This document shows, piece after piece, positions 52,361 through 61,898 of a DNA stretch of 64,000 nucleotides; positions within the stretch are counted from its first letter, which is position 1, and each line of letters opens with the position of its first letter. Below the pieces are notes generated by a model. The model was not told where the DNA came from. It saw only the letters and a list, made by a program, of their open reading frames with translations, and did not search any database. Position numbers and translations under genes: made by a program. This stretch comes from Vulgatibacter sp035565615 (GTDB lineage Bacteria; Myxococcota; Myxococcia; Myxococcales; Vulgatibacteraceae), in NCBI GenBank assembly GCA_035565615.1, contig DATMSB010000125.1, forward strand, positions 9,559 through 73,558, read 5' to 3'.

Positions 52361-52855
52361 TCACCTCGCCTCGAGCGCTCGCAGCCACCGATCCGCCTCG
52401 GCCAGCTCGTCCTCGGAGAAGACCCGGACGCCCTCGGCGGCGAGCAGCGCGGCGGTCACGCCGACGCCGGGGATCCTCTTGCCTTCGAAGGACCCGTCGT
52501 AGATGGTCGAACTCCCGCACGACGGGCTCCGCTGCTTGAGAACCGCGACGCGGACCTCGTGCCGGACCGCGAGCTCGAGGGCGGCGCGAGCGCCCGAGCG
52601 GAACGCCTCCGTCACGTCCGCGCCGGCGATCGTCACCACCTTGGCGCCGCCCGCCCACACGCCTCTGCCGTCGCCGCCCCTCAGCTCGGCGGCGGGGCGA
52701 GGGATCGGCAGCCCGCCCGCGACCTCCGGACAGATCGGGACGAGCCGCCCCTCCGCCTTCCAGCGGGCGATGGTTCCGTCTCCGATCGCCGCGTCCCTCC
52801 CGTCGTAGCGGACTCGCTCGCCCAGGAAACAGGCGCTGATCAGGATCTTCTCCAT
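52361..52855 (-). CDS. DUF523 family protein
   Basis: 164 residues. Family hallmarks are LISACFLGERVRYDG at the N-terminus, CPEVAGGLPIPR and the KQRSPSCGSSTIYDG block. No function is established for the family; the conserved cysteines suggest an iron-sulfur or thiol role. It lies 146 bases downstream of uvrD on the same strand, with a 7-bp hairpin (52922-52939) between them. Confidence 0.85.
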   Translation of the reverse strand: MEKILISACFLGERVRYDGRDAAIGDGTIARWKAEGRLVPICPEVAGGLPIPRPAAELRGGDGRGVWAGGAKVVTIAGADVTEAFRSGARAALELAVRHEVRVAVLKQRSPSCGSSTIYDGSFEGKRIPGVGVTAALLAAEGVRVFSEDELAEADRWLRALEAR

Positions 52856-53001
52856 CTCGTCCGGTGAACCTCATCGGCCACCCGTCTGCTCCCGGATCGT
52901 GTCGCCGCGGACGAACGACCATGCTCGGGCACCCGAGCAGGAGTAGGCCTCATCCGAAGCAGCAGGTCCATGGTCTCCCCTCGCCCGCGGGCCTTCCCGG
53001 T

Positions 53002-55329
53002 TCAGACCACCTGGAGGAACCGGGCCACCACCCGCTTCACGCCCACCCCCGGGAAGCGCACCGAGATCTTGTCGCCGTCCACGTCCTCGACCATGCCGAC
53101 GCCGAACGACGCGTGGCGCACCGGGGTGCCGGGGGTGAAGGAGGGGGTTCCGCCCTGGCGCGAGGGCCTTCGGGCCGCGGGTCGCGCGGGCGCCGGAGCG
53201 GGGCGCTGATCGAAGGAGTAGTCGATGGTGTAGCGATCCTCGAAGCCGTCGTCGTCGTCCAGGTCGATGTCGGCCTCCGCCTCCGGATACTGGTCGTAGA
53301 CCACGTGGACGCCCGCGGGCGCGCGGGCCGCGGGCAGGGAGGCCGCGGCGCCGAAGAGCTCGCGGGGGACGTCCCCCAGGAAGCGGGAGGGCTCGTTGAA
53401 CCTGAGCTCGCCGAAGAGGGCGCGGGCGTTCGCGAGGGAGAGCACCAGCCGCCTCTTCGCCCGGGTGAAGCCGACGTAGCAGAGGCGGCGCTCCTCGGCG
53501 ATCCCCTCGGGATCGCCGACGCCGTCCTCGCCCCCTTCCGCCTCCCGGATCGAGCGCACGTGCGGGAAGACCGTCTCCTCCATCCCGGTGAGGAAGACCT
53601 CCTCGAACTCGAGGCCCTTGGAGGCGTGGAGCGTCATCAACGCCACCTTGGGACCGGAGACCTTCTCGTCGGCGTCGCCCAGCAGCGCGATCTGTTCGAG
53701 GAATGCGGCGAGGGGCGTCGCGGCCTCCTCGGGATCCTGCGACGGCTCCCAGCCCTCGTCCCACTCCCGAGCCGCCCCGACGAGCTCGCGCACGTTGTCC
53801 AGGCGATCCATCGCCTCGTCGGTCCCGTCGGCGAGGAGCGCCTCCTCCATCCCCGACTCTCGCAACGCGGCCTCGGCCACCTCGCCGGCGGACGCCTCGG
53901 AGGCCAGGCGAGCGAGGCGATCCACGAGCTGGGCGAAGGCCTGCACCCTGCGCTGGGCGGCGGCCGCGAGGCCGGGCACCTGGGGCCCCTGCCTGCAGGC
54001 GTCCACGAGCGACACCTCCCACGCGGCGGCGGCGGCCTCCACCCGGCCCACCGTGGTGTCGCCGATCCCGCGGGCGGGCTTGTTGATCACCCGCAGGGCG
54101 TCGGCGTTCGACCGCGGGTTCAGCGCGAGGCGCAGGTACGCGGCGAGGTCCTTCACCTCCGCCCGCTCGTAGAACGAGCGTCCCCGCACGATCACGTAGG
54201 GGATCCTGCCGAAGCGGAAGGCCTCCTCGAGCACGCGGCTCTGGGCGTTGGTGCGATAGAAGACCGCGATCTCGAGCGGGTCGACGCCCCGCTGCAGCGA
54301 GGCCCGCACCATGTCGGCCACCCGCTCGGCCTCGTCGCGCTCGTCGCGAGCCACGACGAGCCCGAGGGGCGCGCCCCCGGAGGCGTCCGTCCACAGGCGC
54401 TTGTCCATCCGGTTGGGGTTGCGCCGGATCACGGCGTGGGCGGCGTCGAGGATCACCTGGCTGGAGCGGTAGTTGCGCTCCAGCTTCACCACCTCGGCGC
54501 CGGGGAAGTCCTCGGGGAACGAGAGCAGGTTCGTCACGTCGGCGCCGCGCCAGCGGTAGATCGCCTGATCGTCGTCGCCCACCACGCACAGCCCCGCGCC
54601 GGCGCCGGCGAGCATCTTCAGCAGCCGGTACTGCACGTGGTTGGTGTCCTGGAACTCGTCCACGAGCACGTGTTGGAAGCGGGTCCGGTACTTCCGGAGG
54701 ACGTCCGGCGCCTCTTCGAAGAGCTCCACCAGGCGGGAGAGGAGGTCCCCGAAGTCCACCGCGCCCGCCGCGGCCAGGGCCTTCTGGTAGCGGCGGTAGA
54801 GCTCGGGCGTCACCCGCGACAGCTCGTCCCAGCCGGGACGCGCGGCGAGGTCGTCCGGCGTGTGCCCGTGGTTCTTCGCGTCGTCGATCCGGTGGAGCAC
54901 CCGGCGGGGATCCACCAGCTTGGGATCCACGCCGGCGGCCTTCATCACCCGCTTCATCTCGGCGAGCTGATCGGCCTCGTCGTAGATCACGAAGCTGCGG
55001 GGGAGGCCGATGATCTCGCCGTCGCGCCGCAGGATGCGCGCCCCCGCAGCGTGGAACGTGGAGATCCAGGCCTCGCCCGCCGAGGGCCCGAGGAGCCGCT
55101 CGAGCCGCTCCCGCATCTCGCCTGCCGCCTTGTTCGTGAAGGTGACGGCGAGGATGCGCCACGGCTCGACGCCGTGGGCGACGACCAGGTTCGCGATCCG
55201 GTAGGTGATCACCCGGGTCTTGCCCGATCCGGCGCCCGCCAGGACGAGCAGGGGACCGCCCGTATGCGTGGCGGCGCGGAGCTGCTCGGGGTTGAGTAGG
55301 GATGGGAGCTGGGAGGGATCGAAGGTCAT
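53002..55329 (-). CDS. pcrA: UvrD/PcrA-type DNA helicase
   Basis: 775 residues, like PcrA (about 720-740). Superfamily 1 3'-5' helicase of repair and replication. Motifs visible: Walker A GAGSGKTRV near residue 32, DEFQDTNHVQYRLL (II), QAIYRWRGAD (III), RNYRS (IV), LTLHASKGLEFEEVFL-type motif V (reading LMTLHASKGLEFEEV) and VGFTRAKRRL (VI). The C-terminal 70 residues end with a GMVEDVDGDKISVRFPG-like segment typical of PcrA's RNA-polymerase-binding tail. It is flanked by DUF523 and a small lipoprotein. Confidence 0.93.
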   Translation of the reverse strand: MTFDPSQLPSLLNPEQLRAATHTGGPLLVLAGAGSGKTRVITYRIANLVVAHGVEPWRILAVTFTNKAAGEMRERLERLLGPSAGEAWISTFHAAGARILRRDGEIIGLPRSFVIYDEADQLAEMKRVMKAAGVDPKLVDPRRVLHRIDDAKNHGHTPDDLAARPGWDELSRVTPELYRRYQKALAAAGAVDFGDLLSRLVELFEEAPDVLRKYRTRFQHVLVDEFQDTNHVQYRLLKMLAGAGAGLCVVGDDDQAIYRWRGADVTNLLSFPEDFPGAEVVKLERNYRSSQVILDAAHAVIRRNPNRMDKRLWTDASGGAPLGLVVARDERDEAERVADMVRASLQRGVDPLEIAVFYRTNAQSRVLEEAFRFGRIPYVIVRGRSFYERAEVKDLAAYLRLALNPRSNADALRVINKPARGIGDTTVGRVEAAAAAWEVSLVDACRQGPQVPGLAAAAQRRVQAFAQLVDRLARLASEASAGEVAEAALRESGMEEALLADGTDEAMDRLDNVRELVGAAREWDEGWEPSQDPEEAATPLAAFLEQIALLGDADEKVSGPKVALMTLHASKGLEFEEVFLTGMEETVFPHVRSIREAEGGEDGVGDPEGIAEERRLCYVGFTRAKRRLVLSLANARALFGELRFNEPSRFLGDVPRELFGAAASLPAARAPAGVHVVYDQYPEAEADIDLDDDDGFEDRYTIDYSFDQRPAPAPARPAARRPSRQGGTPSFTPGTPVRHASFGVGMVEDVDGDKISVRFPGVGVKRVVARFLQVV

Positions 55330-55451
55330 GGAGCCGAGACGCCAGCCGGCGGCGGCAGGCGCCGAAAACGACGCTGGTCTTCCAGCGAGAACGCGCGCGG
55401 CGCCGGGCCCATTGCCGCCGTCGACGGGCAGGACGGGGATCCGGGGGAACC

Positions 55452-55479
55452 CGGGGCCCCTGCGCGGGCAGGGGCCCCG
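55452..55479 (-). terminator. GC-rich hairpin after the Cys-rich lipoprotein
   Basis: Perfect 11-base stem (55452-55462 with 55469-55479) and 6-base loop, 12 bases past the lipoprotein stop, nested in a further GGATCCG/CGGATCC pair. No T run follows on the minus strand, so it may be Rho-independent only weakly. Confidence 0.5.
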
Positions 55480-55491
55480 AGGCTCGGATCC

Positions 55492-55917
55492 CTACTTGAC
55501 CCACAGGCCGCCGCAGGATTCCTTGAGCTCATCTTCGGTGAGCAGTCCGCCCATCGAGTAGTGCACGAACGCCCACTCGTCGGGCGTGCCGCAGCTTTGC
55601 CTGCAGGTGCCGAGATAGTCATCACCCTTTTCACAAGGCGTGGTCCGGAAGGTGATCCCGAGGTTGTTGCAGATCGCCTCGATCTGCGCCGCCGTCACGC
55701 TGGAGCCGCGGTACTCCTGGCAGCTCACGCCCTCCAGCTCGCAGGCGCCGACGAGCGCGCCCGGGACCGAGTCCTCCGTACAGGTGTTCGTTCCGTTCGA
55801 CCCTCCGGAGCCTCCACCCCCCGACCCACCGCCACCGCCGCCATCCGAACCCCCGCAGCCGATCGCGATCGCCCCGGCGGCCAAGCAGCTCACAGCCAAG
55901 ATCCAAGTCGACTTCAT
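55492..55917 (-). CDS. Small Cys-rich lipoprotein
   Basis: 141 residues from ATG 55917 (GGAGG upstream). A signal peptide ends at a lipobox-like AIGC (Cys21; the -3 position is Ala, which is unusual). A Gly/Ser linker (residues about 22-42) leads to a mature region with eight or more cysteines in CTEDSVPG, GACELEGVSC, CNNLGITF, CEKG, GTCRQSC, which could form disulfides. No known domain is recognised. It is divergent from rnj and follows pcrA. Confidence 0.7.
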   Translation of the reverse strand: MKSTWILAVSCLAAGAIAIGCGGSDGGGGGGSGGGGSGGSNGTNTCTEDSVPGALVGACELEGVSCQEYRGSSVTAAQIEAICNNLGITFRTTPCEKGDDYLGTCRQSCGTPDEWAFVHYSMGGLLTEDELKESCGGLWVK

Positions 55918-56062
55918 TCGGCAACCTCCAGGGGCGTCCAGGTCCCCGGCACCGGCCATACACGGTGGTACAGACTTTTTCCACCACGACCGGCCTCGCG
56001 GTTGATCGCCCCACGTGGCCGGTGCTACCTGTCGCCTTCCCCCTCCCGACGCAGGAAGGCCC

Positions 56063-57706
56063 ATGCTCCGCATCGTCCCCCTGGGCGGCCTCGGCGAGGT
56101 CGGCCTCAACGCCATGGTCTTCGAGTCGGAGGACGAGGCGTTCCTGGTCGACTGCGGCATCATGTTCCCGCAGGAGTCGCTCGGCGTCGACGTGGTGCTC
56201 CCGGACTTCACCTACCTCCGGGAGCTCGGCGACAAGCTGAAGGGCGTGGTCCTCACCCACGGGCACGAGGACCACATCGGCGCCCTCCCCTTCCTCCTTC
56301 GCGAGCTGTCGCTGCCGGTGTGGGGATCCCGGTTCACGCTCGGGCTGCTCGAGCCCAAGCTCGCGGAGCACGGGGTCCGGGCCGCGCTCTCCGAGCTCTC
56401 GGCGGGCGACAGCGTGGAGGTGTCCGACGCCTTCCGCGTGGAGGGGATCCGCGTCACCCACTCGATCCCGGACGCCCTGGGGCTCGCCATCCACACGCCG
56501 GAGGGGCTCGTCGTCCACACCGGCGACTTCAAGATCGACCACACCCCGGTGGGCGATCTCCCCACCGACCTGAAGCGGTTCGCCCGCCTCGGCGGCGACG
56601 GCGTCCTCGCGCTCCTCTCCGACTCGACCAACTCCGAGCGGGCGGGATCGAGCCTCTCCGAGCGCCAGGTGGGTGCCGCGCTCGAGGGGATTTTCGCCGA
56701 GGCCCGCTCCCGGATCTTCGTGGCCACCTTCGCCTCCAACGTCCACCGGATCCAGCAGGTGATCGACGCCTCGAGGCGGTTCGGTCGCAAGGTGGTGCTG
56801 GTGGGCCGCTCGATGCAGCAGAACGCGCGCATCGCCGCCGAGCTGGGCCTGCTCGACGTCCCCGTGGGCGCGATCGTCGACGAGCAGGAGGCGCGACGGC
56901 TCCGCCACCGCGAGGTGACCGTGCTCTCCACCGGCGCGCAGGGGGAGCCTCGATCCGCGCTGGTGCGGATGGCCCTGGGCGATCCGAGCGCCCCCATGCC
57001 GATCGACGAGGGGGATCTGGTGATCCTCTCCTCGCGGTTCATCCCCGGCAACGAATTGGCGATCGGAACCATGATCAACCGCCTGGCCATGCGGGGCGCG
57101 CAGGTGATCTACGAAGGGGCGGAGGACATCCACGCGTCCGGCCACGCCTATCGGGAGGAGCAGCGGCTGATGCTGCGCCTGACGGAGCCCCGGCACTTCG
57201 TGCCCATCCACGGCGAGTACAGGCACCTCGCCCGGCACGTGAAGACCGCCCACGAGGTGGGGATCCCGGATTCGGCCTGCCACCTCATCACCGACGGCGA
57301 GGTGCTGCAGTTCGAGGGAGGGTGCGCCTTCGTGAACGGCTCGGTGCCCTCGGGTCGGGTGTACGTCGACCGACGGGGCGGCCCCGACGTGCCGGAGCTG
57401 GTCCTGCGGGAGCGGGCCCTCATCGCGGAGACCGGGCTGGTCACGGCGGTGGTGGTCCTGGATCGGGCGAGCGGGGCGCTGGTCCGGGGGCCGGAGATCA
57501 CGGCGAGGGGCACCGCCGTCCCGGACGAGGAGGAGCTCCTCGCCGACGTCCGCCGGGAGGTCCACGACGCGCTGGGCGCGCTCGGCCCCGCGCTCCGCGC
57601 CGACCCCGGGACGGTGCAGGAGGAGGTGCGCAGGGCCGTCCGTCGTGCCTATAAGCGCAGGACCGAGCGCAAGCCCGTGGTGCTGCCGCTGGTGATCGAG
57701 CTGTAA
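56063..57706 (+). CDS. rnj: Ribonuclease J
   Basis: 547 residues from ATG 56063 (GCAGGAAGG upstream). Metallo-beta-lactamase/beta-CASP nuclease with 5'-3' exo- and endoribonuclease activity in mRNA and rRNA processing. The metal motif THGHEDHIG puts H66, H68, D70 and H71 in place; HTGDFKIDHTP supplies a further ligand, and GRSMQQNARIA and the HASGHAYREE block are beta-CASP signatures. It leads rnj-yajQ-rimO-cysQ. Confidence 0.95.
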   Translation: MLRIVPLGGLGEVGLNAMVFESEDEAFLVDCGIMFPQESLGVDVVLPDFTYLRELGDKLKGVVLTHGHEDHIGALPFLLRELSLPVWGSRFTLGLLEPKLAEHGVRAALSELSAGDSVEVSDAFRVEGIRVTHSIPDALGLAIHTPEGLVVHTGDFKIDHTPVGDLPTDLKRFARLGGDGVLALLSDSTNSERAGSSLSERQVGAALEGIFAEARSRIFVATFASNVHRIQQVIDASRRFGRKVVLVGRSMQQNARIAAELGLLDVPVGAIVDEQEARRLRHREVTVLSTGAQGEPRSALVRMALGDPSAPMPIDEGDLVILSSRFIPGNELAIGTMINRLAMRGAQVIYEGAEDIHASGHAYREEQRLMLRLTEPRHFVPIHGEYRHLARHVKTAHEVGIPDSACHLITDGEVLQFEGGCAFVNGSVPSGRVYVDRRGGPDVPELVLRERALIAETGLVTAVVVLDRASGALVRGPEITARGTAVPDEEELLADVRREVHDALGALGPALRADPGTVQEEVRRAVRRAYKRRTERKPVVLPLVIEL

Positions 57707-57718
57707 CGGAGGAAGACA

Positions 57719-58216
57719 ATGCCATCGTTCGACATCGTCTCGAAGGTCGACCTGCAGGAGATCGACAACGCCGTCAACCAGGCCCGCAAGGAGCTGCAGG
57801 GGCGCTGGGACTTCAAGGGCGTGCCGGTGGAGATCGCCCTCACCGAAGACAAGAAGAGCCTCGTCCTCAAGACCGACGGCGAGGAGCGACTCGACGCGGT
57901 CTGGGACGTCCTGCTCGGCAGGCTCCTCAAGCGAGGCCTCACCGCCAACTCCCTCGAGCGCGGCAAGAAGGAGCCGGTGGGCGGCAAGCAGTTCAAGCAG
58001 CTCGTCACGCTCCAGCAGGGGATCCCGCCCGACAAGGCCAAGGAGCTCGTCAAGCTGATCAAGGACACCAAGCTGAAGGTGCAGGCGTCGATCCAGGGCG
58101 ACACCGTCCGGGTCTCCGGCAGGGATCGGGACGATCTCCAGGCCATCATCCGGTTGTGCCGCGAGAAGGCGGACTCGCTCCACCTCGACATGCAGTACGA
58201 GAACTTCCGCGACTGA
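57719..58216 (+). CDS. yajQ: YajQ family protein
   Basis: 165 residues with a strong ribosome site (GGAGGAAG). The opening MPSFDIVSKVDLQEIDNA and KGV-type strands define the family, and the two duplicated alpha-beta halves are visible. Some YajQ proteins bind cyclic di-GMP and act with partner regulators; others were proposed to bind nucleotides or RNA. Its neighbour rnj and rimO suggest a link to RNA or ribosome work here. Confidence 0.93.
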   Translation: MPSFDIVSKVDLQEIDNAVNQARKELQGRWDFKGVPVEIALTEDKKSLVLKTDGEERLDAVWDVLLGRLLKRGLTANSLERGKKEPVGGKQFKQLVTLQQGIPPDKAKELVKLIKDTKLKVQASIQGDTVRVSGRDRDDLQAIIRLCREKADSLHLDMQYENFRD

Positions 58217-58280
58217 GCGAGCGCCCCACCCCGGGCCGCGCGCTTTGCCGCGAGGCCGCGCAACGAACAGGTTTTCCCCA

Positions 58281-59699
58281 GTGACCGAGAAGAAGAACGT
58301 CCACATCGTCACCCTCGGCTGCCCGAAGAATCGGGTGGACTCCGAGATCATGCTCGGCGGCCTGGTGGAGGACGGCTGGCAGCTCACCGAGGCGGCGGAC
58401 GACGCCGAGGTCATCGTGGTCAACACTTGCGCCTTCATCGAGGCGTCCAAGACCGAGTCGATCGAGGCGATCCTCGAGGCGTCGAAGTGGAAGGAGAAAG
58501 GTCGCGCGCGGAAGGTCGTGGTGACGGGCTGCCTCTCGCAGCGGTACCCGGAGGCGATCGCCCAGGAGATCCCCGAGGTCGACCACATCCTGGGCACCTC
58601 GGCGTACGCGCAGCTCCCCTCCCTGCTCGCCGACGTGGCCGGCGCGCCCAGGCAGGTGATCCCGGATCCGGACTACATCCACACCTCCCACACGCCGCGG
58701 ATCAACTCGCTGCCGTCGTACACGGCGTACCTGAAGATCGCCGAGGGCTGCGACAACCAGTGCGCCTTCTGCATCATCCCCACCCTGCGCGGCCACCAGC
58801 GCTCCCGGCCGATCGACGACGTGGTCGCCGAGGCGCGCAAGCTCGCGGCGGATGGGGCACGGGAGCTGAACCTGGTGGCCCAGGACCTCACCGCCTACGG
58901 GCACGAACTCCCCGGCCGACCCAAGCTCCACCAGCTCGTCCGCGCGCTGGGCGAGGTGGACGGCGTGCGCTGGATCCGCCTCCACTACGCCTACCCGCGA
59001 AACTTCCCCGACGAGCTGGTCGCCGCCATCCGCGACACGCCGCAGGTGGTGAAGTACCTCGACATGCCCGTGCAGCACGCCAGCGACCGGCTCCTGCGCG
59101 CCATGCGGCGCGGCCGGGACTCCGCCTTCCTCCGGGAGCTGCTGGGCAAGCTGCGCCGGGAGATCCCCGGGATCGTCCTGCGCACGTCGCTCATCGTGGG
59201 GCTGCCGGGGGAGACGGAAGGTGACTTCGAGGAGCTCCTCGCCTTCATCCGGGAGCAGCGCTTCGACCACCTCGGCATCTTCCGCTACTCCAGGGAGGAG
59301 GAGACCCTCGCCGGCGAGATGGAGGATCAGATCGACGAGGAGGTGAAGCTCGTGCGGTGGGAGCGGGCCATGGCCCTGCAGGCCTCCATTCGCATGGAGC
59401 AGCAGCAGGCCTGGGTGGGCAAGGAGATCGAGGTGCTCGTGGAGGGGCCCCACGACGAGACCGAGCACCTCCTCGTGGGCCGGCACGCGGGGCAGGCGCC
59501 GGAGATCGACGGCCAGGTGATCATCAACGATCTCCCCGAGGGAGGCGTCGGCGCCGGCGACATCGTCAAGGTCCTCGTCGAGGAGGCCTACGAGTACGAC
59601 CTGGTGGGGCCGGCGACCGGCGTGGTCCTCCGGGCCCCCGAGGTGGCGCATCCGGTGCGCCACCGGGTGAAGCTGCCGATCTTCGTGGCGCAGCGGTGA
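58281..59699 (+). CDS. rimO: Ribosomal protein S12 methylthiotransferase
   Basis: 472 residues from GTG 58281. Radical-SAM enzyme adding a methylthio group to Asp of S12. The N-terminal cluster cysteines lie in TLGCPKN (C14), NTCAF and TGCLS; the radical-SAM triad is CDNQCAFC. A TRAM domain closes the protein (KEIEVLVEG…). The stop overlaps the next gene (GTGA). Confidence 0.96.
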   Translation: MTEKKNVHIVTLGCPKNRVDSEIMLGGLVEDGWQLTEAADDAEVIVVNTCAFIEASKTESIEAILEASKWKEKGRARKVVVTGCLSQRYPEAIAQEIPEVDHILGTSAYAQLPSLLADVAGAPRQVIPDPDYIHTSHTPRINSLPSYTAYLKIAEGCDNQCAFCIIPTLRGHQRSRPIDDVVAEARKLAADGARELNLVAQDLTAYGHELPGRPKLHQLVRALGEVDGVRWIRLHYAYPRNFPDELVAAIRDTPQVVKYLDMPVQHASDRLLRAMRRGRDSAFLRELLGKLRREIPGIVLRTSLIVGLPGETEGDFEELLAFIREQRFDHLGIFRYSREEETLAGEMEDQIDEEVKLVRWERAMALQASIRMEQQQAWVGKEIEVLVEGPHDETEHLLVGRHAGQAPEIDGQVIINDLPEGGVGAGDIVKVLVEEAYEYDLVGPATGVVLRAPEVAHPVRHRVKLPIFVAQR

Positions 59700-60526
59700 C
59701 CGGCCGGTTCACCAGGGAGGTCGAGGTCGCCTCCCGGCTCGCCCGCGAGGCGGGCCGCGCGATCCTCGAGGTGTACGGCGGCGAGTTCGAGGTCTTCGAG
59801 AAGCCGGAAGGGGGCGGCCCCGTCACCGTGGCGGACGCCCGGGCCAACGAGATCATCGTCTCCGGCCTGCGGGAGGCGTTCCCGGGCGACGGCGTGGTCG
59901 CCGAGGAGTCGGAGGTGAACGCGGACCCGGAGCGGTTCGAGCGCTGCTGGTTCGTGGATCCGCTCGACGGGACCAAGGAGTTCACCCGCCGCAACGATCA
60001 GTTCGCCGTGCACGTGGGGCTCGCCGTGGCGGGAGAGGCCCGTGCGGGCGTGGTCTTCCAACCCACCGCCGATCGCCTCTTCGCCGGGGTGGTGGGGGAG
60101 GGCTGCGTCCTCTGGTCGGGGGGGAGGACGCGAGCGGTGCGGGTGGCGAAGGAGCCGCACGAGCCCTTGCGCCTGGTGGCCTCGCGCTCCCACCGCTCCC
60201 GCTGGACCGCCGCGATCTGCGAGCCCCTGGGGATCGAGCGGGTGGAGGGCGTCGGCTCGGTCGGGATCAAGTGCGCCATGGTCGCGAGCGGCGAGGTCGA
60301 TCTCTACGTGCACCCCAGCCGGGTGAGCTATCGCTGGGACGCGTGCGCCCCGGAGGCAATCCTCCGGGCGGCGGGGGGCTTTTTCGCCGACCTCTCCGGC
60401 GCCGCGCTTCGCTACGACGTCGGGGAGCTCCAGAACACCCGAGGCCTCCTCGCCTGCCACCCCGCGATCGTCGATCGCGTCCTGCCGATCGTCGCCGACG
60501 TCGGCCGCCACGCCCGCATCCTCTGA
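59696..60526 (+). CDS. cysQ: CysQ-like 3'(2'),5'-bisphosphate nucleotidase / inositol phosphatase
   Basis: 276 residues from GTG 59696, overlapping the rimO stop. Mg-dependent phosphatase of the inositol-monophosphatase fold. Metal ligands E70/E71 (VVAEESE) and D88 and D91 (VDPLDGTKEF) are intact; the C-terminal RWDACAPEAILRAAGG carries the last Asp. The DPLDGTKEF form is that of CysQ, which recycles adenosine 3',5'-bisphosphate in sulfur metabolism; inositol or histidinol phosphate are alternatives. Confidence 0.85.
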   Translation: MTGRFTREVEVASRLAREAGRAILEVYGGEFEVFEKPEGGGPVTVADARANEIIVSGLREAFPGDGVVAEESEVNADPERFERCWFVDPLDGTKEFTRRNDQFAVHVGLAVAGEARAGVVFQPTADRLFAGVVGEGCVLWSGGRTRAVRVAKEPHEPLRLVASRSHRSRWTAAICEPLGIERVEGVGSVGIKCAMVASGEVDLYVHPSRVSYRWDACAPEAILRAAGGFFADLSGAALRYDVGELQNTRGLLACHPAIVDRVLPIVADVGRHARIL

Positions 60527-60686
60527 GCCTCGGCCCGCGGGGCGCGCTCGAGAGGGAGGCGCCGTCCGCCACCGGTCACCATCTGACTGCCCCCTTGCGC
60601 CTGGGGCGGGGCGATGGACATCCATGATCGCCGACCCGGCCCTCTCTCACCCGCGGGGGCCGACCGCCGCGCTGGAGGAGGACGCC

Positions 60687-60950
60687 ATGCTCCACTACCG
60701 ATCCACCGGGAACCTGGCGATCCGCCCCTGCGAGGTCTGCGGGATCCTGGTGCTCCACGAGGAGGGGGCGCCCACCGCCTTCACCCGGCGGGAGGACGCC
60801 GACATCCAGCCGTGGCGGTGGCGTCCGTTCCCGCACAACGCGCCGGGGGGGCCGAGCTGCATCGGGGGTGGCCCGGCCGCCCGGGCGATGAGGCGGGCGT
60901 CGACCCTGGGCCGCGACATGGCGGGCCCGGCGGACGACGAGCCCGCCTGA
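60687..60950 (+). CDS. Small hypothetical CxxC protein
   Basis: 87 residues from ATG 60687 with a clear GGAGGA site; ATG-like starts upstream at 60624 are weaker. A single CEVC pair in the middle and many Pro/Arg/Gly residues in the rest are all that can be said. No family is recognised. It lies alone between cysQ and lolA. Confidence 0.45.
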   Translation: MLHYRSTGNLAIRPCEVCGILVLHEEGAPTAFTRREDADIQPWRWRPFPHNAPGGPSCIGGGPAARAMRRASTLGRDMAGPADDEPA

Positions 60951-61030
60951 TCGCCGCCGGGCTGCGAAGGCGATCCGCGGATCGCCGCCACGCCGCGCGG
61001 ATGGCAGGGAACGCCGGCCGAGCGAGGGGA

Positions 61031-61780
61031 TCAGCGGCCGGGGATGGCGGCCCGTACCCGGGTGGTGCCCGCGGGGAAGGCCTTGGCGGGATCGAAGTCG
61101 GCGGAGGCGACGTCGGCCTTCACCTCCGCGTCGCGGAACGAGAGATCGTTCTCGCTGCCGTTGGACTGCACCACCACCGAGCGGGACACCTGTCCGGTGG
61201 CGGCGTCCACCAGCAGGAGCACCTTGGTGAAGCCACCGCCCGGCCGAAGCGGTGTCAGCTCGAGCACCACGCCCTCCCCCAGGTTTCGCGAGGATCGGGC
61301 GATGGAGAACTCGTCCGCGAGGCGGCCCTTCCCCCACATGAAGGTCACCGCGGCGGAGAGCTGCCCGACGTCGACCGCATACTCGGTGGCCTGCTTGGTG
61401 TCGGGATCGTAGGTCCAGCTCCGATCCTTCACCAGCAGGAGGATGCGGCCGTCGTCGTAATCCCAGCGCATCAGCGGGCCCGTCCCGCCGACGGGCTTTC
61501 GAAAGCGCATCCTGCCGGTGGCCTTGGAGTCGCCGAGGCGGGACGGGATCCCCGCCTGGGCGAAGGACTGCTCGAAGCGGGTGTCGAACCCCTGGCTCTT
61601 CTCGTAGAACGCCTGCACCCGGGCCACCACGTCGGCGACCTCGGGGGCGACCGAGCCCTTCGCCTTCTGTTTCCCAGGGAGGTCCGCCTGCGTAGAGGGA
61701 CCCTCGGCCTTCGCCGGCGCGGCCGAGGCCAGGGTGGGCACCGCGGCGAACACCAGCGCTGCCAGGATGTGGTTCCTCAT
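61031..61780 (-). CDS. lolA: Outer-membrane lipoprotein carrier LolA-like protein
   Basis: 249 residues from ATG 61780 (AGAGGAGCG upstream). A signal peptide ends after LASA, so it is periplasmic. The region VARVQAFYEKSQGFDTRFEQ and the beta-rich body with GRMRFRKP and RWDYDDGRILLLVKD fit LolA, which ferries lipoproteins across the periplasm. It follows obg by 118 bases on the same strand. A linker rich in Lys/Ala lies between signal and domain. Confidence 0.88.
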   Translation of the reverse strand: MRNHILAALVFAAVPTLASAAPAKAEGPSTQADLPGKQKAKGSVAPEVADVVARVQAFYEKSQGFDTRFEQSFAQAGIPSRLGDSKATGRMRFRKPVGGTGPLMRWDYDDGRILLLVKDRSWTYDPDTKQATEYAVDVGQLSAAVTFMWGKGRLADEFSIARSSRNLGEGVVLELTPLRPGGGFTKVLLLVDAATGQVSRSVVVQSNGSENDLSFRDAEVKADVASADFDPAKAFPAGTTRVRAAIPGR

Positions 61781-61898
61781 CTTCGCTCCTCTCTGCTCCC
61801 CGCGGCGTCGACGCCCGAGGGGTCCCTTCCCGATCCTTCCAGCAACCGCCACGACCTCGGAGACGATCCCGCGGCCCGGATGTTCACGCCGCCACCTC

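Noticed and set aside
55631..58597. Minus-strand open frame of 988 codons across rnj, yajQ and rimO
   Set aside because: It covers three recognisable genes on the other strand and shows no domain of its own.
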